Of a DNA stretch of 64,000 nucleotides, positions 20,219-29,465 are shown in pieces. The first letter of the stretch is position 1, and each line of letters opens with the position of its first letter. This DNA is from Streptomyces sp. WMMC500. GTDB taxonomy: Bacteria; Actinomycetota; Actinomycetes; Streptomycetales; Streptomycetaceae. The notes under the pieces are model-generated. The model saw only the letters and a list, made by a program, of their open reading frames with translations. It did no database searches and was not told where the DNA came from. A program made the position numbers and the translations under genes. The DNA lies in assembly GCF_027497195.1 (NCBI RefSeq), contig NZ_CP114905.1, positions 3,520,001 to 3,584,000 of the forward strand. The letters run 5' to 3'.

Positions 20219-21532
20219 TTAGAGGGTCCGGCGCGGCGTGCCGCGCGTGCGCCGTACGGGCCGGGCCCCCTGCTCCGCCCCGGCCCCCGCCCGGATCCGC
20301 ACGCCCGCGCGGGCGAGCAGCGCGGCCAGCGCGTCGTTCACCCGGTCCGGGCGTTCCAGCGGGGCGAGGTGCCCGGCCTCCTCGACGACCTCGAACACGG
20401 CGTCCGGCAGCCGCGCCGCGATCCGTTCGCTGTGCGCCGGGGGCGTGACCATGTCGCGGTCGCCGACGAGGACCAGCCCGGGGAGGTCGCGGAAGAGCTC
20501 CAGCGACTCGCCCTTCTCGTGCAGGGCGAACGCCGGGTAGAACTCGGCGACCACGTCTATCGGCGTGCTCTCCAGCAGCCGCTCGGCGAAGCGCGCGACG
20601 CCCGGGTCGACGCCCTCGGTGCCGAACGAGTAGTGCTTGATGATCCCGGCGAAGAGGTCGGCCGTCGCCTGCCGGCCGCGCTCGGCCAGCTCGGCGCGGC
20701 TGCCCAGGGCCTTGAGGAAGCCGGGCACGAAGTGGCGTACGGCCCAGGCGCCGGCCGCGGGCAGGCCGAACGTCACCCGGCCGAGGTCCCCCGCGGAGGT
20801 GTCGAGGAGCGCGACGCCGGCCACCCGGTCGCGTACGAGATCGGGGAACTGGTCGGCGAAGGCCATGACCGTCATGCCGCCCATCGAGTGCCCCACGAGC
20901 AGCAGCCGGCCCTCGGGGGCCGCGGCGTCGAGGACAGCCTTGAGGTCGCGGCCGAGCTGCTCGATGGTCACCGGCTCGTCGCCGGCGAGCTGGGAGATGC
21001 CGCGGGCGGAGCGGCCGTGGCTGCGCTGGTCCCAGTAGACGGTGCGGACGTGGCCGCGGAGGGCGGCGCGCTGGAAGTGCCAGGAGTCCTGGGTGAGGCA
21101 GTAGCCGTGGCTGAAGACGACGGTGAGGGGGGCGGGCTCGCGGCGGCCGGCGAAGCGGCGGCGCCGGCGGCGGGCGGCGGGGGTGCCGACGGCCGTCCCG
21201 TCGGAGTCCGGGGCCGCGGGCGGGAAGTCCTCGGCGTCCTCGACCTCGTAGTACAGCTCGGTGCCGTCGTCCGCGACGGCCGTGCCGGGGGTGCCGCGGA
21301 GGGTGCCGTACGGGCCGGCGGCGTCGAGGGCCTGCCGGGCCCGGCGGCGCACGCCGCGGCCCATCGCCAGGCGCTCGACCGCCACGCCGGCGGCGGCGCC
21401 GGCGGCGAGCACGCCGATGGCGGCACCGGCGATCCCGGCCCGCCGCCCGGCCCGGGCCCAGCCGCCGGGCAGCGACGCGGGGGCGGGGAGGGGGGTGGAG
21501 GCCGGGGTGGGCAGGGGCAGGGGTTCAGTCAT
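20219..21532 (-). CDS. Alpha/beta hydrolase, membrane-associated
   Basis: 437 residues. A possible membrane segment (AGIAGAAIGVLAAGAAAGVA) lies at about 33-52. The hydrolase fold has oxyanion motif FSHGYCLT near 142, the nucleophile elbow GHSMGG near 212, and the final histidine in EEAGHLAPLE near 390. The Arg-rich C-terminal tail is disordered. Its ATG overlaps the alr stop codon by 8 bases (coupled), and tsaE follows 11 bases later: the common actinomycete order alr-hydrolase-tsaE. Substrate unknown. Confidence 0.92.
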   Translation of the reverse strand: MTEPLPLPTPASTPLPAPASLPGGWARAGRRAGIAGAAIGVLAAGAAAGVAVERLAMGRGVRRRARQALDAAGPYGTLRGTPGTAVADDGTELYYEVEDAEDFPPAAPDSDGTAVGTPAARRRRRRFAGRREPAPLTVVFSHGYCLTQDSWHFQRAALRGHVRTVYWDQRSHGRSARGISQLAGDEPVTIEQLGRDLKAVLDAAAPEGRLLLVGHSMGGMTVMAFADQFPDLVRDRVAGVALLDTSAGDLGRVTFGLPAAGAWAVRHFVPGFLKALGSRAELAERGRQATADLFAGIIKHYSFGTEGVDPGVARFAERLLESTPIDVVAEFYPAFALHEKGESLELFRDLPGLVLVGDRDMVTPPAHSERIAARLPDAVFEVVEEAGHLAPLERPDRVNDALAALLARAGVRIRAGAGAEQGARPVRRTRGTPRRTL

Positions 21533-22802
21533 GGCGGGGCCCGGGGCGGTGACCGGTGGGCGGCGGAGCGGGCGGCAGGGTGGGCGAACGCTCCGCGTCC
21601 GTCTCCGCAACCGTGGCTGTGGCTGTGTCCCTGTCCATGTCCATGTCCATGGAGGTGGCATCCCCCGCCCCGCCCACGTACACGCGCGGAACGCGGGGTC
21701 CGATCCGCGTGACGACCTCGTACCCGATCGTGCCCGTCGCCCGCGCCCAGTCCTCCGCCGTCGGCTCGCCGTGGTCCCCGGCGCCGAACAGCACCGCCTC
21801 GTCGCCCACCGCCGCCGCGTCCCCGCCCAGGTCCACGACGAACTGGTCCATCGCGACCCGCCCCGCGACCGTCCGCCACTTCCCGGCGACCAGCACCGGC
21901 CCCGTACCGGAGGCGTGCCGCGGGACCCCGTCCGCGTAGCCGACGGGCACCAGCGCGAGCGTCGTGCGGCCCGGGGTGACGTAACGGTGCCCGTACGAGA
22001 TGCCCAGGCCGGCCGGCGCCTCCTTGACCTGCGCCAGCGACGCCTTGAACGCCATCACGGGGCGCAGCCCGAAGTCCGCGGGAGTGCCGACCTCGGGGCT
22101 CGGCGACAGCCCGTACGACGCGATCCCGGGCCGTACGAGGTCGAAGTGGGCGTCGGGGAGGGTGAGCGTGGCCGGGGAGTTCGCCATGTGCCGCACCTCG
22201 GGGCGCAGGCCGGCGCGCTCGGCGACGGCGAGGGCGTCGCGGAAGGCGTCGAGCTGGCGGCGGACGGAGGGGTGGCCGGGCTCGTCGGCGCACGCGAAGT
22301 GCGACCAGACGCCGGTGACGTCGATGACGCCCTCGGCCTCGGCGGCGCGGGCGGCGGCGACGAGGTCGGGCCAGTCGGCGGCGAGGCAGCCGTTGCGGCC
22401 GAGGCCGGTGTCGGCCTTGAGCTGCACGCGCGCGGTGCGCCCGGCGGCGCGGGCGGCGGGCAGCAGTTCGCGCAGCGCCCACAGGCCGCTGACGGTGACG
22501 TCGAGGTCCGCCTCCACGGCCTCCCGCCACGGCCCGCCGGGCGTCCACAGCCAGCACAGGATCCGCCCCCGGTCGCCGGCGGCCCGCAGGTGCAGCGCCT
22601 CCTGGGGCGTGGCGGTGCCCACCCACTCGGCGCCCGCGGCGCGCGCGGCGCGGGCGCAGGGCAGCATGCCGTGGCCGTAGGCGTCGGCCTTGACGACGGC
22701 CAGGAACTGCGCGCGCGGCGCGCGGGCGCGCAGGGCGCGGATGTTCGCGCCGTACGCCGTGAGGTCGATCTCCGCGCGGGCGCGAAGGGGCGAGTCGGTC
22801 AT
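21525..22802 (-). CDS. alr: Alanine racemase with a low-complexity C-terminal extension
   Basis: 425 residues. The PLP lysine lies in AVVKADAYGHG near residue 40, and the catalytic tyrosine in GISYGHRY. It makes D-alanine for peptidoglycan. Family members are about 370-390 residues; here about 40 extra residues (from near 383) include MDMDMDRDTATATVAETD, encoded by short hexamer repeats. GACACT lies 7 bases before the ATG on the minus strand, so the mRNA is probably leaderless. It heads alr-hydrolase-tsaE. Confidence 0.95.
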   Translation of the reverse strand: MTDSPLRARAEIDLTAYGANIRALRARAPRAQFLAVVKADAYGHGMLPCARAARAAGAEWVGTATPQEALHLRAAGDRGRILCWLWTPGGPWREAVEADLDVTVSGLWALRELLPAARAAGRTARVQLKADTGLGRNGCLAADWPDLVAAARAAEAEGVIDVTGVWSHFACADEPGHPSVRRQLDAFRDALAVAERAGLRPEVRHMANSPATLTLPDAHFDLVRPGIASYGLSPSPEVGTPADFGLRPVMAFKASLAQVKEAPAGLGISYGHRYVTPGRTTLALVPVGYADGVPRHASGTGPVLVAGKWRTVAGRVAMDQFVVDLGGDAAAVGDEAVLFGAGDHGEPTAEDWARATGTIGYEVVTRIGPRVPRVYVGGAGDATSMDMDMDRDTATATVAETDAERSPTLPPAPPPTGHRPGPRHD

Positions 22803-22849
22803 CCGTGCCAGTGTCGCATTCCGTCTCGACCTGCGGCTCGGCAGCGGGT

Positions 22850-24418
22850 TCACACGTCGCGGACGTCGCGCCACACAGCGGGGAGCGCGTCGGGGAGTTC
22901 GTGGGCGGTGATCGGGGCGCCGGCGGCGAGGGTGCGGGCGGCGAGGCCGTGGAGGTACGCGCCGACGGAGGCGGCGTCGCGGGCGGCGAGGCCGGCGGCG
23001 AGGAGGGCGCCGGTGAGGCCGGAGAGGACGTCGCCGCTGCCGGCGGTGGCGAGCCAGGAGGTGCCGGTGGGGTTGAGGCGCACGGGGGTGGGTGCGCCGC
23101 CCGCGCCGGCCGCGCCACCGTCCTCCGCGCCGCCGCCCTCCGCACCGTCCTCCGCCGCGCGCCCGGGGTCCTCCTCCGGATCGGCGACCAGGGTGGTGGA
23201 TCCCTTGAGCAGGGTCGTCGCGCCGTACGCCGACGCCAGCGCCCGTACGGCGGCCAGCCGGCCCGCCTCCACCTCCGCCCGGTCCACCCCCAGCAGCGCC
23301 GCGGCCTCCCCCGCGTGCGGGGTGAGCAGCGTCGGGGCGGACCGGCGCCGTACCCGCGCCCGGTCCATCAGCCGCAGGCCGTCGGCGTCCACCAGCACCG
23401 GCACGTCGGCGGCGAGCACCTGCTCCAGCACCTCCTCGGCACCCGGCCCGTCCCCCAGCCCCGGCCCGACGACCCACGCCTGGACCCGGCCCGCCTTCCC
23501 CGGCGGCCCGGGGTGGACGAGGGTCTCCGGATACCGCGCGATGACCGCCCGCGCCGCGGGCCCCACGTACCGCACGGCCCCCGCCCCGCCGCGCAGCGCC
23601 CCCCCGACGGCGAGCACGGCGGCACCCGGGTAGCGCTCGGAGCCGGCGACGACGCCGACGACGCCGCGCCGGTACTTGTCGCTCTCGGCGCCCGGCTCGG
23701 GCAGCAGCGCGGCGACGTCGGCGTGCTGCAGGGCCTCCAGCTCGGGGACGGCGGGCAGGTACGGGCCGAGCCCGATGTCCACGAGCCGCAGCGCCCCGGC
23801 GCGCTCGGCGGCGGGGTCGACGAGCAGGCCGGGCTTGTACGTACCGAAGGTCACGGTGGCGTCGGCGGTCACGGCCTCGCCCCGCACCTCCCCGGTGTCG
23901 GCCTCGACGCCGCTGGGCAGGTCGACGGCCAGCACGGGGGCGCGGGTCTCGCGGACGAGGCCCATGAGCGCGGCGGCGGCCGGGCGTAGGCCGCCGGAGC
24001 CGCCGATGCCGACGATGCCGTCGACGACGAGGTCGGCGCGGTCGAAGACGCCGAGGAGGGGGGAGCCCACGTCCCGGGGCCCCACCGACTCGGCGCCCTC
24101 CCCCGCGGGCACGACCCGCCCCCCGGCGGCCCACAGGGCGGCGAGCCCGCCCTCGTGCGTACGCTCCGGGCGGAGCAGCACGGCCGTCACCCGCGCCCCG
24201 CGCCGCGCCAGCCGCGCACCGGCGTACAGCGCGTCCCCGCCGTTGTCCCCGCTCCCCACGAGCAGCACCACCCGCCGCCCGTACACCCGCCCCAGCAGCC
24301 CGGCCGCCGCGGCGGCCAGCCCCGCCGCGGCCCGCTGCATGAGCGCCCCCTCGGGCAGCTCCGCCATGAGCGCCGCCTCGGCACCCCGCACCGTCTCCAC
24401 CCCGTAAGCACGCCTCAT
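22850..24418 (-). CDS. nnr: Bifunctional NAD(P)H-hydrate epimerase / ADP-dependent dehydratase
   Basis: 522 residues. The N-terminal YjeF epimerase half (about 1-215) has GSGDNGGDALYAGA and VDLPSGVEADTG. The C-terminal carbohydrate-kinase-like dehydratase half (about 230-520) has VVGPGLG, LTPHAGEAAALLG and the late GSGDVLSG. It repairs hydrated NADH and NADPH. An Asp/Glu/Gly-rich insert lies near residues 415-435. The ATG follows GGGGGAGGATGGGGGG. It lies 47 bases upstream of alr. Confidence 0.94.
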   Translation of the reverse strand: MRRAYGVETVRGAEAALMAELPEGALMQRAAAGLAAAAAGLLGRVYGRRVVLLVGSGDNGGDALYAGARLARRGARVTAVLLRPERTHEGGLAALWAAGGRVVPAGEGAESVGPRDVGSPLLGVFDRADLVVDGIVGIGGSGGLRPAAAALMGLVRETRAPVLAVDLPSGVEADTGEVRGEAVTADATVTFGTYKPGLLVDPAAERAGALRLVDIGLGPYLPAVPELEALQHADVAALLPEPGAESDKYRRGVVGVVAGSERYPGAAVLAVGGALRGGAGAVRYVGPAARAVIARYPETLVHPGPPGKAGRVQAWVVGPGLGDGPGAEEVLEQVLAADVPVLVDADGLRLMDRARVRRRSAPTLLTPHAGEAAALLGVDRAEVEAGRLAAVRALASAYGATTLLKGSTTLVADPEEDPGRAAEDGAEGGGAEDGGAAGAGGAPTPVRLNPTGTSWLATAGSGDVLSGLTGALLAAGLAARDAASVGAYLHGLAARTLAAGAPITAHELPDALPAVWRDVRDV

Positions 24419-24461
24419 CCCCCCATCCTCCCCCGCCCCACCGCCCCCCGCAGCCGGGTAC

Positions 24462-25373
24462 TCACCGCCGCCCCACGCCCAACAGATGCGACGCCGCCGC
24501 CAGCAGCTCCGGATGCCCGTCGGCCAGGCGCGCCGCGCGCAGCGCCGCCTCGAAGGCGGGGTGCCCCTCGGGCAACGGCCGCCCCGTTTCCTGCTCGACG
24601 GCCTTGAGCTGCGACCAGCCCGGTCCCTCGACGCCGTAGACGGTGACGTCGGCGAGCCCCGCGTCGCGCAGCTCGCCCTCCAGGCCCGCCGCCGTGTGGA
24701 AGTAGGCGGCGGTGAAGCCCTTCCGGCCGGGTTCGTGGCGGCCGGTGGTGAGGATGTCGCGTACGGCGTCGTGCACGCGGTCCGCGGCGAGCAGCGTGGT
24801 GGCGGTGTGCTCGAAGACCGAGGCGTACCGGCCGATGGCGGCGGCCGCGACGAGGCCCCCCGGACGGGTGACGCGCCGCGCCTCGGCGAGGGCCCGGTCG
24901 CGTTCGTCGCGTTCGAGCAGGTGGTAGAGCGGCCCGAGGAGGAGCGTGACGTCGTACGACGCGTCCCCCGCCGGCAGCGCGCGGGCGTCGCCCAGCTCCG
25001 CGGAGACCCCGGTTCCGAGGGCGGCCTCGACGTGCCGCGGCACGGGATCGACCAGGTGCACGCGATGGCCCTCCCCGACCAGCCACACCGCGTGCACCCC
25101 GGGCCCGCCACCCACGTCGATCACGTCCGCGGGCGCCGGCGGCAGATGCCGCCGCAACAACTCCCGCGTACGCACCAGCTCCAACCGCCCGTCGGCGGTG
25201 CCGGTGAGCCGGTTCGCCTCGTCGAAGGCGGTGCCGTAGAAGTGCAGGATCTCGGGGGCGACTTGGGGCGCGGAGGTCGACGACGCCGCCCCCGCGTCGC
25301 CCGCCCTCGCGTCTGCGCCTGACGACGCCGAGGACGGACGCGGGCTGCGGATCGTAAAGGCGCTGGCCGACAC
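24462..25373 (-). CDS. Class I SAM-dependent methyltransferase
   Basis: About 303 residues if it starts at the GTG at 25373. SAM motif I is [14 protein letters not shown], then [11 protein letters not shown], and the late motif [10 protein letters not shown]. Substrate unknown. The start is doubtful: no Shine-Dalgarno sequence is visible, the methyltransferase homology begins only near [13 protein letters not shown] (about residue 41), and the first 18 or so codons are antisense to a HATPase remnant (25321-25443). The gene's 5' end may have been rebuilt at a deletion junction. Confidence 0.8.
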   Translation of the reverse strand: MSASAFTIRSPRPSSASSGADARAGDAGAASSTSAPQVAPEILHFYGTAFDEANRLTGTADGRLELVRTRELLRRHLPPAPADVIDVGGGPGVHAVWLVGEGHRVHLVDPVPRHVEAALGTGVSAELGDARALPAGDASYDVTLLLGPLYHLLERDERDRALAEARRVTRPGGLVAAAAIGRYASVFEHTATTLLAADRVHDAVRDILTTGRHEPGRKGFTAAYFHTAAGLEGELRDAGLADVTVYGVEGPGWSQLKAVEQETGRPLPEGHPAFEAALRAARLADGHPELLAAASHLLGVGRR

Positions 25374-25443
25374 GTGGGGCGTCGCGCCGCGGGGTGGGGG
25401 CGTCGGCAAGACCGTCTGGGCGGTCGTCCGGTACGGGCCCGCC
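25321..25443 (+). pseudogene. C-terminal remnant of a HATPase (anti-sigma-like) gene
   Basis: This plus-strand stretch translates as [18 protein letters not shown], then [16 protein letters not shown]: the G2 box and last strand of a Streptomyces HATPase_c domain, with GC at nearly every third codon position. Compare HGHGLRLVDALADDWG at 35 kb. The rest of the gene is missing, replaced by the antisense methyltransferase. No stop codon remains, and the frame runs on into acpS. Confidence 0.7.
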
Positions 25444-25509
25444 GCCCAGGCCCGCGGCGGCCACGGCGCAGGCGCGCCGCGTGAGGGCGCACCGGTTACC
25501 CTGCCGCGC

Positions 25510-25884
25510 ATGAGTGGAATCGTCGGGGTCGGCATCGATGTCGCCGAGGTGGGGCGGTTCGGGGCCGCGTTGGAGCGGACGCCGGAGTTGGCGGATCGGT
25601 TGTTTCTGCCCGCCGAGCAGGTGCTGCCCGACGGGGGGCGGCGGGGGGTGGCTTCGCTGGCGGTGCGGTTTGCGGCGAAGGAGGCGCTGGCCAAGGCGTT
25701 GGGGGCGCCGCCCGGGTTGCACTGGCACGACGCCGAGGTGTGCGTCCACGACAACGGCCGGCCCCATCTGCGGGTGCGCGGCACCGTCGCGGCGCGGGCC
25801 GCCGAGCTGGGGGTGCGTACCTGGCACGTGTCGTTGAGCCACGACGCCGGCGTCGCCTCCGCCGTCGTCATCGCCGAGGGCTGA
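25510..25884 (+). CDS. acpS: Holo-[acyl-carrier-protein] synthase
   Basis: 124 residues. The motifs [10 protein letters not shown] (magnesium aspartate) and [12 protein letters not shown] (catalytic Glu/Lys) are both present. It moves 4'-phosphopantetheine from CoA to acyl carrier protein for fatty acid synthesis. TACCCT (25497-25502) ends 7 bases before the ATG with no Shine-Dalgarno sequence, so it is probably leaderless. A HATPase remnant lies just upstream in the same frame. Confidence 0.96.
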   Translation: MSGIVGVGIDVAEVGRFGAALERTPELADRLFLPAEQVLPDGGRRGVASLAVRFAAKEALAKALGAPPGLHWHDAEVCVHDNGRPHLRVRGTVAARAAELGVRTWHVSLSHDAGVASAVVIAEG

Positions 25885-25905
25885 CCGCGGGCTACTGACC
25901 GGGGG

Positions 25906-26172
25906 CTATCTGCCCCACGCCATCCGTTCCACCGCCTCCTGCACGAGGTTCAGGTACTCCACCTCCTCGCACCGCGGCTTGCTGCCCATGCGGTACAGGT
26001 CCAGCGACTCGACCAGGTCCTCTCCCAGGTCCTCGTCCGGCAGCTCCGCCGCCAGGTCGCCGCGGACGCGGCCCGCGAACGCCTCCCGGGTGCTCCGGGC
26101 CCGCCGCCGCCGGGCTTCCACCGCAGCGAACCGCCTGCGTCTCTCGTGCCATACGGACTGCAGTACTGACAT
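25906..26172 (-). CDS. Small charged hypothetical protein
   Basis: 88 residues, with GGGGGA upstream of the ATG. A basic N-terminal half (SVLQSVWHERRRRFAAVEARRRR) is followed by an acidic half (PDEDLGEDLVESLDLYRMG). No known domain recognised; a soluble helical protein is likely. Convergent with acpS. Confidence 0.75.
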   Translation of the reverse strand: MSVLQSVWHERRRRFAAVEARRRRARSTREAFAGRVRGDLAAELPDEDLGEDLVESLDLYRMGSKPRCEEVEYLNLVQEAVERMAWGR

Positions 26173-26321
26173 CTCGTCCCCCAGGATTCGTCTACGTATG
26201 CGGACCCTAGCCTTCCGCCCGGCCCAGGCCCAGAGGTGTGCCCCGCCCGCGCAGCCCCGCCCCCAGCCCTGCCCGCAGCCCCGCCCGCGCGGCCCGACCC
26301 GCCCCCGCGCACAATGGCTCC

Positions 26322-27296
26322 GTGGCCTCGCCGACGAGCACGCACAGCGCCTCCCCGTACGTCGACCTCTCCCGCGCCGAGTGGAGCGCCCTGCGCGACC
26401 GCACGCCGCTGCCGCTGTCCGCCGCCGAGGTCGAGCGGCTGCGCGGGCTCGGCGACGTGATCGACCTGGACGAGGTGCGGGACGTCTACCTGCCGCTCTC
26501 CCGCCTCCTCAACCTCTACGTCGGCGCCACCCACGGCCTCCGCCACGCCGTGCACACCTTCCTCGGCACCCCCGGCGACAGCGCCGGCGCGCGGGCCGGC
26601 ACCCCGTTCGTCATCGGGATCGCCGGCAGCGTGGCCGTCGGCAAGTCGACCGTCGCCCGCCTGCTCCAAGCGCTGCTCGCGCGCTGGCCCGAGCACCCGC
26701 GCGTGGAGCTGGTCACCACCGACGGGTTCCTGCTCCCCAACGCCGAGCTCAGCGCCCGCGGGCTGATGTCGCGCAAGGGGTTCCCCGAGTCGTACGACCG
26801 GCGCGCGCTGACCCGCTTCGTCGCCGACGTGAAGTCCGGGAAGGACGAGGTCACCGCGCCCGTCTATTCCCACCTCACGTACGACATCGTCCCCGGCGAG
26901 CGGCTGAAGGTGCAGCGCCCCGACATCCTGATCGTCGAGGGCCTGAACGTGCTGCAGCCCGCGCTCCCCGGCCGCGACGGCCGCACCCGCGTCGCGCTCG
27001 CCGACTTCTTCGACTTCAGCGTGTACGTGGACGCGCACATCGAGGACATCGAGCGCTGGTACATGGAGCGTTTCCGCAAGCTGCGCGAGACGGCCTTCCA
27101 GAACCCCCTGTCGTACTTCAGCCGCTACGCCGAGGTGCCGGAGGCCGAGGCGATGGCGTACGGAGAACGCAACTGGCGCACGATCAACGAGCCCAACCTG
27201 CGCCAGAACATCGCCCCGACCCGCGGCCGCGCCACCCTCATCCTGCGCAAGGGACCGGACCACAAGGTGCGGCGGCTGTCCCTGCGCAAGCTGTAG
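26322..27296 (+). CDS. coaA: Pantothenate kinase, type I
   Basis: 324 residues from the GTG at 26322. The P-loop [15 protein letters not shown] lies near residue 103, with [11 protein letters not shown] and the typical LTYDIVPGE. It phosphorylates pantothenate, the first step of CoA synthesis, and is usually inhibited by CoA. CACAAT ends 6 bases before the GTG, so it is probably leaderless; the frame extends upstream but that part is Pro/Ala/Arg filler. Confidence 0.95.
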   Translation: MASPTSTHSASPYVDLSRAEWSALRDRTPLPLSAAEVERLRGLGDVIDLDEVRDVYLPLSRLLNLYVGATHGLRHAVHTFLGTPGDSAGARAGTPFVIGIAGSVAVGKSTVARLLQALLARWPEHPRVELVTTDGFLLPNAELSARGLMSRKGFPESYDRRALTRFVADVKSGKDEVTAPVYSHLTYDIVPGERLKVQRPDILIVEGLNVLQPALPGRDGRTRVALADFFDFSVYVDAHIEDIERWYMERFRKLRETAFQNPLSYFSRYAEVPEAEAMAYGERNWRTINEPNLRQNIAPTRGRATLILRKGPDHKVRRLSLRKL

Positions 27297-27302
27297 GGGC
27301 GG

Positions 27303-28271
27303 CTACTTCACGGTCGTCCGCACGACGACCGGCGCCGCGTTGTTCCCCGTCTTCGGGTCGAACGGGAAGGCCGCGCTGCCGTCCCACGGCACCACCCGCA
27401 CCCGGCCGGCCGCGTCCGGAACGGACCGCTCCACGGTCAGCTCGAAGGGGAAGACGACCCGCGCCCCGGGCCGCACCCTGTCCGGCGCCTGGCACCAGTA
27501 CCGCGGCGCGCCCGTCCGCACGTCCGGCAGCGGCCGGCCGTCCCGGGTCATCGCCGTGCACCGCTGCGGCACGGCGGTCGCCGACGTGCCCGGCGGGACG
27601 CGGAAGTCGACGGCGGCGACCGGCTCGCCGGAGCCGAGGTTGGCGATCCAGGCGGGGCCGCGGTTGCGGAACACGAGGTTCAGCGGGAGCGCCTGGCCCA
27701 CGGCCCCGGTCAGTTCGGCGCGGCGGACGAGGAAGTCCGCGGTGTTGTCCGCGCCGATCTCGGAGATGTGGAAGTTGTTCCCCGTGTCGGCGTCGGCGGT
27801 CCCGTCGCCGGGCTCGACGCTGATGTCCACGCGCTCCGCGTACGCGTGCGCCTGGGCCGTCAGCCGCAGCGGCTCCGGCAGCCGGAACGTCCCGCCCGGC
27901 TCCAGGACGCCGGGGAAGAGGCAGTCGGCGTACTCGAAGCCCCCGGGCTGCGGCGTGTACGTGCACTCGGCGTACCGGGTGAGGACGCCGAGGCCGTACG
28001 AGGCGCTGATGCCGACCCGTACGCCCACCGCCGGCTGGTCGCCGGTGTTGGTGACGTCGAACGGCACGTCCAGCACCTCGCCGGGCTGTACCCCCGTCAC
28101 CGGGACCCCCTCGGGGACGCCGAGGTCGGGCCCGGAGCGTACGAGGACGTCGGTGCCGGAGGCGCCCTCCGCGCCCGCCGCGCCCGCCGGCGCGATCCCG
28201 GCGGTGAGCAGAGCGGCCACGGCCGTGCCGCCGACCGCTAAGCGTCTCAGGGCAGTTCTGCACGATCTCAT
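27303..28271 (-). CDS. Secreted protein with CARDB/DUF11-like repeats
   Basis: 322 residues. A signal peptide ends near residue 32 (APAGAAGA). The mature part has two similar beta-rich segments, each with a VxNTGDQP- or FRNRGPAW-type motif and a GNN turn near its end (DTGNNFHIS; KTGNNAAPVV), like extracellular beta-sandwich (CARDB/DUF11) domains. Four cysteines may form disulfides. Role unknown; probably a cell-surface protein. Confidence 0.8.
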   Translation of the reverse strand: MRSCRTALRRLAVGGTAVAALLTAGIAPAGAAGAEGASGTDVLVRSGPDLGVPEGVPVTGVQPGEVLDVPFDVTNTGDQPAVGVRVGISASYGLGVLTRYAECTYTPQPGGFEYADCLFPGVLEPGGTFRLPEPLRLTAQAHAYAERVDISVEPGDGTADADTGNNFHISEIGADNTADFLVRRAELTGAVGQALPLNLVFRNRGPAWIANLGSGEPVAAVDFRVPPGTSATAVPQRCTAMTRDGRPLPDVRTGAPRYWCQAPDRVRPGARVVFPFELTVERSVPDAAGRVRVVPWDGSAAFPFDPKTGNNAAPVVVRTTVK

Positions 28272-28387
28272 GTGTTTCCCCCGTTTCCGGATTCGGACAA
28301 TGAATGCTGAGATTGACTACTTAGACACCTCTCGTCGGCCCACGGTTGTACGGAATCGCCTCTAGCGGCACCCGCTAGCCTCAGCGC

Positions 28388-29371
28388 ATGCTGCACCTGC
28401 GGATCCAGTGCCCCGCCGCCCGTACCGACGAGGTCGTCGGCCTCCTGCACAAGACCGTCGGCACCGCCCACCTCGCGGTGCTCCGCGGCGCCTCCCTCGA
28501 CCCCGAGGGCGACGTCGTGCTGTGCGACGTCGCCCGCGAGGCCGCCGACCAACTGCTGCACCAACTGCGCGTGCGCGGGCTGTGCGACGAGGGGGCGGTC
28601 AGCGTCGACCACGTCGACCTGACGCTCTCGCGCCGCGCCGACCAGGCGGAGGAGGCCGCGCCGGGCGAGGCGGCGGACGCGGTGGTGTGGGAGTCGCTGG
28701 TCGAGGAGACGCACGAGGAGTCGGCGCTGTCCCTCACGTTCCTCGCCATGCTCGGCGTCGCGACCCTGCTCGCGTCCTGCGGGGTGATGATCGACAGCGC
28801 GATCCTCATCGTCGGGGCGATGGCGCTGGGCCCGGAGTTCGGGCCGGTGGCGGGGCTGTGCGTGGCGCTGGTGCAGTGGCGGGCTCGGCTGGCGGCGCGG
28901 TCGGTGGGGGCGCTGCTCGCGGGGTTCGCGGTGGCGATGGTGCTGACGGTGGTGTTCAGCGTGGTGATGGACGCCTTCGGGCTGTTCACGGAGGGCGATC
29001 TGGAAGCCGTGCGGCCGCAGACGGAGTTCATCTTCGCGCCGGACTGGTTCTCGTTCATCGTCGCCCTGCTGGCGGGCACCGCGGGCACGCTGTCACTGAC
29101 GTCGTCGAAGTCGGGGGCGCTGGTGGGCGTCGCGATCTCGGTGACGACGGTGCCCGCGGCGGCCAACGCGGCGGTCGCGGTCAGCTACGGCGACTGGGGC
29201 CAGGCCCGCGGCTCGTCCGAGCAGTTGCTGCTCAACCTGCTGGGCATCGTCGTCGCGGGCACGCTGACGCTGCTGGTGCAGAAGATGTACTGGGCCTGGC
29301 ACACGGAGCAGACGCTCGGTCAGCACGTACGCCAGACGCACGCGGCACACCACACGCACAAGCACCTCTGA
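28388..29371 (+). CDS. DUF389-family membrane protein
   Basis: 327 residues. A soluble N-terminal domain (about 1-110) precedes several membrane segments (about 120-310), including the family motif IDSAILIVGAMALGPEFGP. The C-terminus is His-rich (HVRQTHAAHHTHKHL). Function of the family is unknown. TAGCCT (28376-28381) ends 6 bases before the ATG, so it is probably leaderless. Confidence 0.92.
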   Translation: MLHLRIQCPAARTDEVVGLLHKTVGTAHLAVLRGASLDPEGDVVLCDVAREAADQLLHQLRVRGLCDEGAVSVDHVDLTLSRRADQAEEAAPGEAADAVVWESLVEETHEESALSLTFLAMLGVATLLASCGVMIDSAILIVGAMALGPEFGPVAGLCVALVQWRARLAARSVGALLAGFAVAMVLTVVFSVVMDAFGLFTEGDLEAVRPQTEFIFAPDWFSFIVALLAGTAGTLSLTSSKSGALVGVAISVTTVPAAANAAVAVSYGDWGQARGSSEQLLLNLLGIVVAGTLTLLVQKMYWAWHTEQTLGQHVRQTHAAHHTHKHL

Positions 29372-29415
29372 CGGCCCGGCCCCGCGGGCCCGCGTCCACC
29401 GCCCGGCGCGGTACG

Positions 29416-29451
29416 CGTACGGGGCCGGAGGTCCACCCCCGGCCCCGTACG
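29416..29451. terminator. Two-way terminator between the DUF389 gene and glmM
   Basis: A perfect 13-bp stem (CGTACGGGGCCGG with CCGGCCCCGTACG) and a 10-base loop lie in the 94-base gap between convergent genes. Confidence 0.8.
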
Positions 29452-29465
29452 ACGAGCGACCGCGC

